Below, in pieces: positions 11,353 through 21,918 of a stretch of 64,000 bases of DNA. Numbering within the stretch: position 1 is the stretch's first letter; every line of letters begins with the position of its first letter. Source of the DNA: Panulirus ornatus (taxonomy: Eukaryota; Arthropoda; Malacostraca; Decapoda; Palinuridae); the NCBI RefSeq assembly GCF_036320965.1, contig NC_092231.1, forward strand, positions 28,886,199-28,950,198. The letters run 5' to 3'. The translations under genes were made by a program, and so were the position numbers. Under the pieces are notes generated by a model, which did not search any database, was not told the DNA's origin, and saw only the letters and a program-made list of their open reading frames with translations.

Positions 11353-12989
11353 CCGGTCTCCCGCGTTTGCGAGGTAGCGCAAGGAAACAGACGAAAGAAA
11401 TGGCCCAACCCACCCCCATACACATGTATATACATACGTCCACACATGCAAATATACATACCTACACAGCTTTCCATGGTTTACCCCAGACGCTTCATAT
11501 GCCCTGATTCAATCCACTGACAGCACGTCAACCCCGGTATACCACATCGATCCAATTCACTCTATTCCTTGCCCTCCTTTCACCCTCCTGCATGTTCAGG
11601 CCCCGATCACACAAAATCTTTTTCACTCCATCTTTCCACCTCCAATTTGGTCTCCCACTTCTCCTCGTTCCCTCCACCTCCGACACATATATCCTTTTGG
11701 TCAATCTTTCCTCACTCATTCTCTCCATGTGCCCAAACCATTTCAAAACACCCTCTTCTGCTCTCTCAACCACGCTCTTTTTATTTCCACGCATCTCTCT
11801 TACCCTTACGTTACTTACTCGATCAAACCACCTCACACCACACATTGTCCTCAAACATCTCATTTCCAGCACATCCATCCTCCTGCGCACAACTCTATCC
11901 ATAGCCCACGCCTCGCAACCATACAACATTGTTGGAACCACTATTCCTTCAAACATACCCATTTTTGCTTTCCGAGATAATGTTCTCGACTTCCACACAT
12001 TCTTCAAGGCTCCCAGAATTTTCGCCCCCTCCCCCACCCTATGATCCACTTCCGCTTCCATGGTTCCATCTGCTGCCAGATCCACTCCCAGATATCTAAA
12101 ACACTTTACTTCCTCCAGTTTTTCTCCATTCAAACTTACCTCCCAATTGACTTGACCCTCAACTCTACTATACCTAATAACCTTGCTCTTATTCACATTT
12201 ACTCTTAACTTTCTTCTTTCACACACTATACCAAACTTAGTCACCAGCTTCTGCAGTTTCTCACATGAATCAGCCACCAGCACTGTATCATCAGCGAACA
12301 ACAACTGACTCACTTCCCAAGCTCTCTCATCCCCAACAGACTTCATACTTGCCCCTCTTTCCAAAACTCTTGCATTTACCTCCCTAACAACCCCATCCAT
12401 AAACAAATTAAACAACCATGGAGACATCACACACCCCTGCCGCAAACCTACATTCACTGAGAACCAATCACTTTCCTCTCTTCCTACACGTACACATGCC
12501 TTACATCCTCGATAAAAACTTTTCACTGCTTCTAACAACTTGCCTCCCACACCATATATTTTTAATACCTTCCACAGAGCATCTCTATCAACTCTATCAT
12601 ATGCCTTCTCTAGATCCATAAATGCTACATACAAATCCATTTGCTTTTCTAAGTATTTCTCACATACATTCTTCAAAGAAAACACCTGATCCACACATCC
12701 TCTAACACTTCTGAAACCACACTGCTCTTCCCCAATCTCATGCCCTGTACATGCCTTCACCCTCTCAATCAATACCCTCCCATATAATTTACCAGGAATA
12801 CTCAACAAACTTATACTTCTGTAATTTGAGCACTCACTCTTACCCCTTTGCCTTTGTACAATGGCACTATGCACGCATTCTGCCAATCCTCAGGCACCTC
12901 ACCATGAGTCATACATACATTAAATAACCTTACCAACCAGTCAATAATACAGTCACCCCCTTTTTTAATAAATTCCACTGCAATACCAT
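11353..12989 (-). mobile_element. Young RTE LINE copy 3, 5'-truncated
   Basis: Minus-strand copy with one long frame of 452 codons (11528-12886), running from SNYRSISLLSIPGKLYGR through motif A (FMDLEKAYD), motif B (LRQGCVMSPWLF), motif C (FADDTVLVAD) and the C-terminal RPNWRWKDGVKKIL block to the normal stop. The upstream part (DGIAVEFIKKGG...WQNACIVPLYKGKG) is in another frame (12811-12996) because of a frameshift near 12840. The copy begins after GIAVEF at 12989 and runs into (TA)n. Its 5' end faces the 5' end of copy 4 across that array. It lacks the endonuclease and is inactive. Confidence 0.9.
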
Positions 12990-12990
12990 G

Positions 12991-12993
<3 letters not shown>

Positions 12994-13064
<71 letters not shown>

Positions 13065-13074
13065 ATATATATAT
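12994..13074. repeat. (TA)n array between divergent RTE copies 3 and 4
   Basis: TA array with one GG interruption near 13063. The 5' truncation points of a minus copy and a plus copy both lie at this one array. Confidence 0.97.
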
Positions 13075-14134
13075 ATGGATGGGGTTGTTAAGGAGGTGAA
13101 TGCAAGAGTTTTGGAAAGAGGGGCAAGTATGAAGTCTGTTGGGGATGAGAGAGCTTGGGAAGTGAGTCAGTTGTTGTTCGCTGATGATACAGCGCTGGTG
13201 GCTGATTCATGTAAGAAACTGCAGAAGCTGGTGACTGAGTTTGGTAAAGTGTGTGAAAGAAGAAAGTTAAGAGTAAATGTGAATAAGAGCAAGGTTATTA
13301 GGTACAGTAGGGTTGAGGGTCAATTCAATTGGGAGGTGAGTTTGAATGGAGAAAAACTGGAGGAAGTGAAGTGTTTTAGATATCTGGGAGTGGATCTGGC
13401 AGTGGATGGAACCATGGAAGCGGAAGTGGATCATAGGGTGGGGGAGGGGGCGAAAATTCTGGGAGCCTTGAAGAATGTGTGGAAGTCGAGAACATTATCT
13501 CGGAAAGCAAAAATGGGTATGTTTGAAGGAATAGTGGTTCCAACAATGTTGTATGGTTGCGAGGCGTGGACTATGGATAGAGTTGTGCGCAGGAGGATGG
13601 ATGTGCTGGAAATGAGATGTTTGAGGACAATGTGTGGTGTGAGGTGGTTTGATCGAGTAAGTAACGTAAGGGTAAGAGAGATGTGTGGAAATAAAAAGAG
13701 CGTGGTTGAGAGAGCAGAAGAGGGTGTTTTGAAATGGTTTGGGCACATGGAGAGAATGAGTGAGGAAAGATTGACCAAGAGGATATATGTGTTGGAGGTG
13801 GAGGGAACGAGGAGAAGAGGGAGACCAAATTGGAGGTGGAAGGATGGAGTGAAAAAGATTTTGTGTGATCGGGGCCTGAACATGCAGGAGGGTGAAAGGA
13901 GGGCAAGGAATAGAGTGAATTGGAGCGATGTGGTATACCGGGGTTGACGTGCTGTCAGTGGATTGAATCAAGGCATGTGAAGCGTCTGGGGTAAACCATG
14001 GAAAGCTGTGTAGGTATGTATATTTGCGTGTGTGGACGTATGTATATACATGTGTATGGGGGTGGGTTGGGCCATTTCTTTCGTTTGTTTCCTTGCGCTA
14101 CCTCGCAAACGCGGGAGACTGCGACAAAGCAAAA
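13075..14134 (+). mobile_element. Young RTE LINE copy 4, 5'-truncated
   Basis: The copy starts at the MDGVV part of motif B and continues in one frame through motif C (QLLFADDTALVAD) and the whole C-terminal region to the stop at 13947, followed by the short-type 3' UTR and the CAAAGCAAAAA tail. The preceding TA array is in frame (YIYIYI), so the open frame looks longer than the element. It lacks the endonuclease and most of the RT, so it is inactive. Confidence 0.9.
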
Positions 14135-14158
14135 ATATATATATATATATATATATAT
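14135..14158. repeat. Short (TA)n array at the 3' tail of RTE copy 4
   Basis: A TA run directly after the A-rich tail of copy 4. Confidence 0.95.
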
Positions 14159-14324
14159 TTACTAGCAAGAAGAAAGCACAGAAGGTGTAGGTCAGAACAA
14201 TAAAGACAAGCACCTTACAGGTGGTGAAAAATAATTGCAGACCCAAAGAAGCAAGAGTTCACCTAGCAGAGAAAAGAACATCTTCCAAGTGAATTATTGG
14301 AAGTAGGTCGTAAACAAAAAATGT

Positions 14325-15190
14325 GAAATGCAGGAAAAAGAAAAACCATGAAATAAGAAGTAACCCATATAATGCAAAACACATCCAGGACCACAAAATC
14401 CATTATCCTGCTAAAAATGGAAGGCAGTTTTACAGATGACTACCGAGAGATGAATCAGATTCTAAAAAGGCAGTATGAATCTATTCACTTAACCAAAATG
14501 GAAAGTTCACAGATATATAGATAACCCAAGAGGCTTCTTCTTAAACTGTAATCTCCCAAGTGTACACATGGAAAATATCACCACCTCAACACAAGATTTT
14601 GGGTGGTCGATTGAGATTATGCCCACACACTCAGTCCCAGGCTTATACTCATGGATTTCAGTCTTCATAGAGAAATGCAAGGCACCTCTAGTATGTGCAC
14701 TAGATGTCCTGTGGGACAAAAGTCTTGACACAATTCCTGATAGTCTAAAATTGACGCTACATCACCCCTTGATTGTCCTGATATGTGAGTGTCTGAAACT
14801 GACCCTACCTCACCCCTTGATTGTTCTAATTTCTGTGAGTCTGAAACTGACCCCACATCATGCCACTCCACAAAGGTGGGAACAAAGCTGTCCTAAAAAT
14901 CTGTTGACTTATAGTGTTGACTTCACCAGGTACATTCATAGTAAGTTTTCATTTATTCCTAATCACTTAAGATTGAAACAAAAGGAATAGAATTGTAACT
15001 GACTCCAAAAACAGTTCAGATAAGTAGTTGCAACAAAAGGGAAGTAGTTGAACTGTATGATTCTTCCTTAGTCTACAAATAACAAAATCAACCTGAAGAA
15101 ATAACATACTAAATCTGTTCTTTACAATAAATGCAGACTTTTTATCTTTGGCATCACTGACCCAGGCACACTGTACTCTGATCACAATGA
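14325..15190 (+). mobile_element. Decayed family J LINE fragment (J4), pre-RT linker region
   Basis: The start (14325-14520) parallels the first 180 bases of the window: a block beginning GCAGGAAAAAGAAA, then a KRQYES-like block. The part at 14570-14900 holds the SPCD/PGLYSWISVFIEK and TPHHATPQRWEQSCPKNLLTYS blocks, also seen in J1, J8 and J15. A block of about 45 bp is present three times in tandem at 14736-14864. The end near 15000-15190 resembles 58040-58160. No catalytic motif remains. Confidence 0.65.
14736..14864 (+). repeat. Threefold tandem repeat of about 45 bp inside J4
   Basis: Three diverged head-to-tail units share a TCTGAAACTGACCC-like core and a CATCACCCCTTGATTGT-like end (14736-14776, 14777-14824, 14825-14864). 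In other J copies this block is single. Confidence 0.75.
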
Positions 15191-15540
15191 AACAAGTTCA
15201 AATAGTAGACCCTCTTCAAAAGCTACAGCTCTCTCATGAGAGGAATGAAAGTCTGCCAAACTAATTTTGTAACAAAGACTGTAAACTTTGTGTTGTATAA
15301 GACAGAGGAAAAAGAAGAAAAACCCTTCAGTTGAAGAGAGACGACAGTAATATTATGAAATTTACCTTTTTTCCAATTGGACAAGAGGTGAATTTGCACT
15401 TTTTTATTCCCTTAAAGTCAGGAAAACATGACTCAGAATTAACATGTACTTACTCAAATGTTAAACAAAAGTTATCACGAAAGATTTAGAAGTGAGTAGT
15501 TTTTCAAGATTTATGATTATTCTGTAAATCACTTTCACGA
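15191..15540. other. Unassigned sequence
   Basis: No gene or repeat recognised. The right end may include decayed 3' flank of the minus-strand pseudogene that follows. Confidence 0.4.
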
Positions 15541-16625
15541 ATCAGACCCCAAATAGAATCTCCCAGCATGTTCTCATTATATGTTCCTTGGTAGCGGCAT
15601 TCAAAGTCCAGTAGATCCTGATGGAAGTGCTCGCCTTACTCCTCTGAATACGCTCCCATGTTCTCCTTGAATTTATCAAGATGAGCATCAAGGTATGGAC
15701 TTTGAGGGTTATCCTGCAGCCCATTTTGCTGAATTTCCTCACCATAGTGTCAACCAGCTCCACATAGTTTTCAGCCTTATGATTGCCCAGGAAGCCCGAA
15801 CCACTACAACAAAGCTGTACCAAGCTGCTTTCTCCTTCCTGGTGAGCTTCTTGGGGAATTCCTTGCTCTCAAGGATCTTTATCTGTGGTCCGGTAAAGAC
15901 ACTGACTTTGACATTTGCTTCAGACAGCTTAGGGAATAAGTCTTGAAGGTATTTGAAGGCTGCAGACTCCTTATCTAGAGCTGTGACAAATTGTTTCATA
16001 AGGTCTAATTCCTGGGGTCCACCAGTGGCTCCCACTTGATGTTGTTCTTCCTCACAGTGAATTTGGTCTGCTGTGCGCATTGTTCATCCCCACAGAGAAT
16101 TCGGTCTGCTGTGGCCAGTCCCACCTGTGGTAGTACACTGCAGTGTCTCTGCTGTCCCAAAGGCAAAGATAGCAGGGAAACCTGGCAAAACTGCCTTGTA
16201 GACCCATCAAGCATATCACCATTTTGAAGTCTCCGATGACTTCTCAACTGTTCTGATCATATTTCAAGGCATCTAGCAAGGTCTTGGCTCTGTTTTATTC
16301 TTCTTTGAGGTGCACCAAGTGAGACAGGGGAAGAGATCGGTACTTGTTCCCATTATGGAGCAGTACAGCTTTGAGGCTTCTGGATGAGCTGTCAATAAAG
16401 AACTGTTTGTTTGGGTTACAGGCAATTATGGTTGCCTCAAACAGGCTGGTTACATTGTGGCAGAAGTGGGACAGGTGAAGTAGAGGTGAAGAAGCTGAGA
16501 AAACCTTGATGATGCTTCCTCTGATCTGCAATTTGCACACTTTCATCCAACAAGTTCCACTGCTTAAGCCTAGACATCAAAAGCTCAGCACTGGACTTTG
16601 TGAGACCAAGATATCTGATCAAGTC
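15541..16625 (-). pseudogene. Decayed member of a multicopy arthropod protein family, function unknown
   Basis: Minus-strand translation, moving between frames, gives a colinear protein of about 350 residues. The blocks in order are LTKSSAELLMSRLKQWNLLD (near 16610-16550), FIDSSSRSLKAVLLHNGNKY (near 16400-16345), FVTALDKESAAFKYLQDLFPKLSEA (near 15990-15915), FTGPQIKILESKEFPKK and LTRKEKAAW, then FLGNHKAENYVELVDT (near 15795-15750) and MGCRITLKVH. I recognise this block order from uncharacterised proteins found in many copies in insects, spiders and crustaceans. No function is established to my knowledge, and a transposon origin is possible. At least four frameshifts or stops break it, for example between 16295 and 16250 and near 15660. 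No introns are evident, which would fit a retrocopy or an intronless multicopy gene. Confidence 0.65.
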
Positions 16626-16859
16626 GTTAAGGTCTTTTTGATTGGAGTAGTATGGGTTTCTCTTGTCAGCTACAACTCTTGGATTGTGATCTGGATCTAT
16701 AATGTCTTCCTCCCCCTCAGATTACTATTTGTATTGGTGGAAATCTCTAGAAAGTTTTGTATCAGCTACTTGGCACTGAATCTATCTGAAATGTTCTGAA
16801 AAGTAGGTAAATTTCAAAATATCACTCCTGATCACAAAGGCATTTTCTGTACTTTTTAG

Positions 16860-17696
16860 ACATAATCAATTAGAAAATATCACAACACCCAGGAACAAAG
16901 AAAAAAGGAAAAAATTTTTTGCCCTGAATTATTAAAGCTTTGGAAAGCAATGAAATGCTGACATGATTATACAGAATTTACAAAAGCATTTGATTGGTGT
17001 GACCCTGGAGATGGACGTACTATTTTCTGATGAACAGATAGTTGTAAAGCATGCCATCTCCAGTTCCCCACAGTAAAGTGCTGTTTACCAAGGAACTATA
17101 CTTGCACCCTTCCTGTTCCTTAATCTTATATCTGATGTTGAGGCTAGCTTGAGCCAATTTCATGTCATCCTTTGTTGATGATACAAGAAAAAGTATTAAA
17201 ATCATAAGAGGATGCTGAAATACTATAGATAGATATAGATGAAGTTTTTAAATTGGCAGTTGAGAACAACATGCTATTCAGTGGAGATAAGTATTGACGT
17301 CACCAGTTTGGGGAAAATGAGGAAACCAGAAACAGTACAGATAATCATAAACCAGTTGAACATTATGAAAAACCTTGGAGTGATAATGTCTAATGACTTC
17401 ACCTTCAACAAGTACAACAAAACAAGGATTACCTTCAACAGAAGGATGGTGGGCTGGATGGTTGGATCCTATGGACTTTCAATATGAGAAGAGAAAATCA
17501 GTGATGTTTTTCAAGTTGCTAATTCTTTCACGAATTGAATGTTGATGTAATTTTACATTACAAGGCAGTTGAAATGGCAGAATCAGAAGGTGTTCAGAGA
17601 TCTTTCATTGCCCTTATTAATGTGGTAAAGGAAATTACTGGGAACAGCTGATATCTCTAAAGTTATACTCCTTGGATTGTGGACGGGAGAGGTATA
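16860..17696 (+). mobile_element. Family J LINE copy J5, 5' part (RT remnant)
   Basis: Remnants in order are an AFDWCDP-like motif A region (near 16990), a block near 17070-17200 matching the J3 motif B and C region, and the segment 17239-17487. That segment contains NQLNIMKNLGVIMSNDFTFNKYNK, matching the DLGV.MS.DLTF.EH block of J1. The copy is interrupted at 17696 by family C and resumes at 18325, so both halves are one old insertion. Confidence 0.75.
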
Positions 17697-18324
17697 TCTA
17701 TCCATCTATCTATTTATCTATATCTCTGATGCCTGTTCCCTCATGGAACCTCTTGAAAGGTTTGGTGACAGCAATAGAGTCTCTGTAACTAATGAACTCC
17801 AGTGTCGTTTCTTAGCCTTTGGTGCCTTATCCTTTACAGGCCACTGGGAGAGGGCAACTGGAGTGCAGTATTTGCAGAGGCTTGTACCTAATGTTCCTAC
17901 TGACTACTACTTCTAACTGCTCATACCTAATATTCCTACCTATTACTACTACCTAATGTTCCTGGCTAAGTGCTCCTATGTACCACTTCCATCTGTTGCT
18001 CCTACTATTTTGCTGAAAGGCAGGGTTAAAGCATAGTGCTTGCCACAGGAAAATCTAGTCTTGCAAATAATGAGCTGTGCGAGTTAAGTGTAGTCAAGTG
18101 TTATGTGTAACAAAAAGAGATAGTATGTTTTTGAATAGAATGCCAGTAGGCCAAATGTGGATGAGGCAAAAAGAAAAGGCAGCTTTGTGGGTTACAGTAG
18201 TGCTTTTTGACAACTGCTGAAGCACTGGCTCAATATGCAGCTATTCTTAACCCTCCCAATACCCAGGTGGGTAGTACTATTGATATACCTCCCTGGTCAT
18301 TTGCCCCCTACTTACTACTACTTT
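17697..18324 (+). repeat. Uncharacterised interspersed repeat, family C copy 1
   Basis: A non-coding repeat of about 630 bp that starts with TCTATCCATCTATCTA, contains TACTAATGTTCCTACCT-like pyrimidine-rich runs and a GAAAATCTAG-TTGCAAA block, and ends with CTTACTACTACTTT. It is inserted into LINE copy J5. A second copy lies at 19055-19716 in the same orientation. I find no coding frame, no terminal inverted repeats and no pol III boxes. I do not recognise the family. Confidence 0.7.
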
Positions 18325-18720
18325 CATCTGTACCTGGAAATCCTAGAAGGTATGGTTCCCAGCTTACATTCAGAAATACTGGCTTGACAGGCTTGGAAGA
18401 CTGTAAAATAGTACCTCAGATATATAGAGGTTTTATGTGCACAAAAAGAGTGAACAGTTTAAACAACTAGGGCTCAAGACTTTTCAACACCATGCCTAAT
18501 ATCATCAGTAACACCAGCATGGATGCACAGGAGAGAAGTTTAAGAATGCATTGGAGTAGTACCTATGATGTCTGCCAGACCAGCCAGGTTTTAGGGGCTA
18601 TATGGGCTAGCATGCTGTAGCTTCCGGCAGCGTAGTTGACCAACGACTTGGCTTATCAGCCTGGACCCAGCCCTGGATGTGGGAGTAGAAGACCCCCGAA
18701 AACTTCACCATTTATTCCCC
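18325..18720 (+). mobile_element. Family J LINE copy J5, 3' part
   Basis: The copy resumes after the family C insertion with CATCTGTACCTGGAAATCCT, the continuation of the sequence interrupted at 17696. It carries the remains of the ISNTSMDAQERSLRMHWSS-like C-terminus and the complete family J GC-rich 3' UTR, ending near 18710. Confidence 0.75.
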
Positions 18721-19054
18721 ACCAGATCTTTCTGTTTCTCATAAGTATTTCCCACACACATTCTTTAAAGCAAACACTCAATCCACACGTCCCACATCAT
18801 TCCTGAAGTCTAAAGCTCTGTGCATGCCACTCCCTTTCTTTCACCAATCTCCTGTACAACTTACCAGCTGCACTCAACAAACTTATAAATCTGTAATTTG
18901 AACATTAGTTCTGTCATCCTTGCCTTAATACAATGCCATAGGAGAAGAGGAAAAAGCCTTTAATGAATGTACCCAAAATACTCTTTTTCAGCCTCTCTAC
19001 ATTTTTCTTAAGCTTTTGCTACTTTCTCTTCCACATCTTGTCACTTACGCTCCC

Positions 19055-19716
19055 TCTATCTATCTCTGTCTATATGTGTGATGCCCATTCCCTTTAGGAA
19101 CTCCCTGAAGGGGGTGGCTGTAGCACAATTTTCTTTATAACTGGTGAACTCCAGTGCTGCTTCTTAGCCTTTATGCTTCACCCTTAACAGGCTGCTGGCA
19201 GAGTGCAACTCTAGCTCAGTACTGGTGTTCAGAGGCTCCTAACTGTTAATGTTTCTACCTGCTACTTTTGCTTGATTTTTCTCCCTATCATTCCATGTAA
19301 TGTTACACCCTAGTGATTCTACCTAGTGCTCCCAGCTAATGCTCATACCTCCTATTACTCCCTCATGTTTCTACTCAAAGCTCATCTATCTACTATCTAT
19401 TGCTCCTACTATTTAGCTGATAGGCAGGCAAGTGCAAAGCGCTTACCGTAGGAAAATGTAGAATTGCAAAGAATGACTTGTGTGATTAAGTGTTATCAAG
19501 TGTTATTTGTGACAAGGAGAGATTATATGTTTGTGGACAGAATACCAGCAGTCCATGTGTGTATGAGACAAAGAAAAGACAGCTACCTGTGTCGAAGGAT
19601 CATAACTTGACAACCACTATGCAGCCATCAAGAACCCTCCTTATACTCACATGGGTAGTACCAGTATTATGCCTCCCAGTTTGTTGGCTGCCTGCTAACT
19701 ACTACCTACTTACACT
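19055..19716 (+). repeat. Uncharacterised interspersed repeat, family C copy 2
   Basis: Colinear with 17697-18324 over its whole length: TCTATCTATCTCTG start, GGTGAACTCCAGTGCTG-like block, CAGGCAAGTGCAAAGCGCTT-like block, and CTACTACCTAC end. It interrupts the linker region of RTE-B copy 1. Flanks ACTTACGCTCCCT (left) and ACTTACACTCCTT (right) look like a 13-bp target-site duplication with two mismatches, which would favour a retroposon. Confidence 0.7.
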
Positions 19717-20227
19717 CCTTACCTGCAAATAATGACTGTACCCCTTTTCTCTTTCACTAGCAACTTTATCCCACACGTCACTACCCTTTTCTGACCTGTC
19801 CAACTTCCAACATCAGCATGCTGTACACTTCTCTCATACATGTAATCAGTGTTTTGCTTAACACTTCCCATCCCTCACCCACTTCCAATCTTCTTTTAAA
19901 CTCACCTTTTACCATTTTACACAATCTTTTATAGTATCTCTTCTCTTCTTTCCTGGTATCTTCTCCAATCTTTCGTAGTACCTCTTCTCTTCTTTCCTGG
20001 TATCTTTTCCATGGTTTTTCACTTTCACATCCCTTTCCCTATTCATATATCTTCCTCTTTTCCTAAAGTACCAGAAAGCCTTCACCTTCACCCAGTATTG
20101 ATCAAACATCCCACTACCTGCCCTTCTCAGTACTTTGACATATGGGAGTCTCTCTCTTGCATGCCTTTCAGTTTGTACATGGTCCAGTAAGGCTCCCCTT
20201 TCAGTCTTCCCTATTCACCCACATGTA

Positions 20228-20660
20228 CTAATGTACGTCCCTCTTATTAAACAAGGCATACATAGTGAAGTCTTCAGGCATTTTCATCTCCACAGCCCAG
20301 GTTGGGCCCAGGCTGCTGGATTGTGTCATTGGTTGACCAAACTGTTGGAAGCCACAACCCTTAGGCCTACATACTCCTGCAGCTGGTTGGTTTGGTACAA
20401 TTTTAAGGTACTTGTCCAGTATACTCTTGAACTTTTTTTTGTGCATCTCATGCTGTTTCTGATGGTAGATTGCAAGGTGTTGAAGAGTCTTGGGCCTCAG
20501 ATGTTTATGGCATTCTTTTTGTGCATATTCACTTTTGTATTTCAAAGGATGTATTTATTTATATTCATCCATACCCATCATGCCTATAAGATGTTATATC
20601 CAAATGTAAGTTGGTATTCTCAATCACCATTCCTTTTCCAGGATACAACTTAATTATTTA
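20228..20660 (-). mobile_element. Family J LINE 3' end (J6) inserted in RTE-B
   Basis: The minus-strand translation at 20545-20228 includes KFKSILDKYLKIVPNQP and GCGFQQFGQP, the J C-terminus and the 3' UTR read-through. Upstream are remnants of the preceding C-terminal region up to about 20660. It is a 5'-truncated copy lying within the endonuclease region of RTE-B copy 1. Confidence 0.75.
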
Positions 20661-21109
20661 CCATTCTAATTCATAACACCAGGTGCCCCATGCCTCCCAG
20701 TTATACCCTCAACTGCCTCATTAACCACTCCATCCAAATCACCCATCACTAACACTCAGTCTCTTGCTTCAAAACTGCAGACACACACACACACACTAAG
20801 CCTACATATCAGTTGTTATATAGTTAAGTAATGCCCTCTTACTGCCTTCCTTACTTTCCCAATTTTAATTATGTATGCCCCTAATTTTAAACCTGGTATT
20901 CCCATTTGCTAGTCCTTTTTCATCACATAAATCCACAAGCTGTTCACCATTAATTTTTACACCAGGTGCGCCATACCCCCAGATTTTACCCTCAACTGTC
21001 ACAATTCCCACTCTTGCATTTAAATCACCCATCACCATTACTTGATCATTTGTATCAAAACTGCTAACACACACACTAATCATACATATAAATTAGTACA
21101 TAGTACGAG

Positions 21110-21915
21110 AACCCCCGCCCTTCATCTTTCCTACTCGCTCACTTAGGTTCCTCTGTTTAAACTCATTTACAGAACTTTTACAGTCCATGCCTGTCATGCC
21201 AGTAGGATGTTGTTTCCAAAAGTAAGTTGGGAACCATACATTCTGGAATTTTCTGGGTATAAGTGAAAATACACCTCTCCTGTCTGCAAATCTGGGAGTA
21301 AAGTCTCAGAAAATTTAGACATTTTCAGTAATTTAGTTCTGTTATCAATATTAGGTTGGGCTGTGAAAGATCACATGACTCTTTCTGATTTTACAAATTC
21401 ACTTGCCTTATAGGGTGTTGTTAGAACATGATAGTATTCAGTTTGTGAAAGAATTAGCACCTAGATGAATATCATCATTGGTTTTTCTTCTCTTGTTTTG
21501 AAAGTCCACATAATCCAACTGTCATCCTTGTGTCTGAGGCAGCTCCTTTTTTTCCGCTGAAGGTGAGGTTATTGGACGTAATTACTTGAAGGTCTTTCAC
21601 ATTGTCTCTCTGACTTATGATACAATCAGTGTCTGTTTGGTATTCTGTATTGTAACTGATCTCTTCATTTTCCTTATACCAGAGGAACTGAAACTTTTTG
21701 CCAATGAAAAGCATGTTCTCTTTGGTTCTGTTAAAGACTTCGCATGTCTTTTTGTAGAGTGCACTGGATAAGTACCTACAAAGTGTACCAGACCAGCCAC
21801 TCTGTAGGGACTGTGTGGGCCTGAGAGCTGTGGATTCCAAGAGTTGGTCAACCCTACAATCTAGGCTCACCCCAGGTGGGGGTAGAAGACCCCTGAAGAC
21901 CTCACCAGGTATTTC
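21110..21915. mobile_element. Family J LINE copy J7 with 5' inversion
   Basis: The left part (about 21110-21735) is family J on the minus strand. It contains ENMLFIGKKFQFLWYKENEE and DNVKDLQVITSNNLTFSG (near 21720-21560), then runs to a FRNNILLA-like block near 21190. The right part (about 21736-21915) is family J on the plus strand, starting at the CTGGATAAGTACCT block of the extreme C-terminus and carrying the whole GC-rich 3' UTR. The inverted part is the section that should precede the forward part, as expected for twin-primed reverse transcription. Confidence 0.7.
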
Positions 21916-21918
21916 ACC

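Larger units (their letters stand above)
18728..21085 (-). mobile_element. Older RTE-subfamily copy (RTE-B copy 1) with two nested insertions
   Basis: Reading the minus strand from 21085 to 18728 gives an RTE order. The AP endonuclease core is at 21083-20865 (VMVMGDLNARVG, then VKINGEQLVDLCDEKGLANG), with a partial duplicate at about 20760-20668. After the J6 insertion comes ALLDHVQTERHARERL followed by GMFDQYW (near 20200-20090), matching the LDY and SDHYL blocks but with the SDH serine and histidine lost. Next is the linker to about 19742, then the family C insertion (19055-19716), more linker, and an RT finger fragment with CSNYRFISLLS and FALKNVCGKYL-like blocks (18945-18728). It is clearly related to but diverged from the young RTE. 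It is dead, and serves as an age ruler because it predates J6 and family C copy 2. Confidence 0.7.

Noticed and set aside
12988..13100. Long YIYIYI protein segments fused to RTE frames
   Set aside because: They are translations of (TA)n arrays that happen to be in frame with the element. No gene.
13431..13971. Minus-strand frames of 111-158 codons opposite the RTE C-terminus, repeated in all copies
   Set aside because: They follow the copies exactly, overlap in all three frames, lack a known domain and are explained by base skew of the sense strand.
11353..14134. Copies 3 and 4 as one twin-primed insertion
   Set aside because: Both carry a complete 3' UTR and overlap in the consensus, so they are two insertions facing each other.
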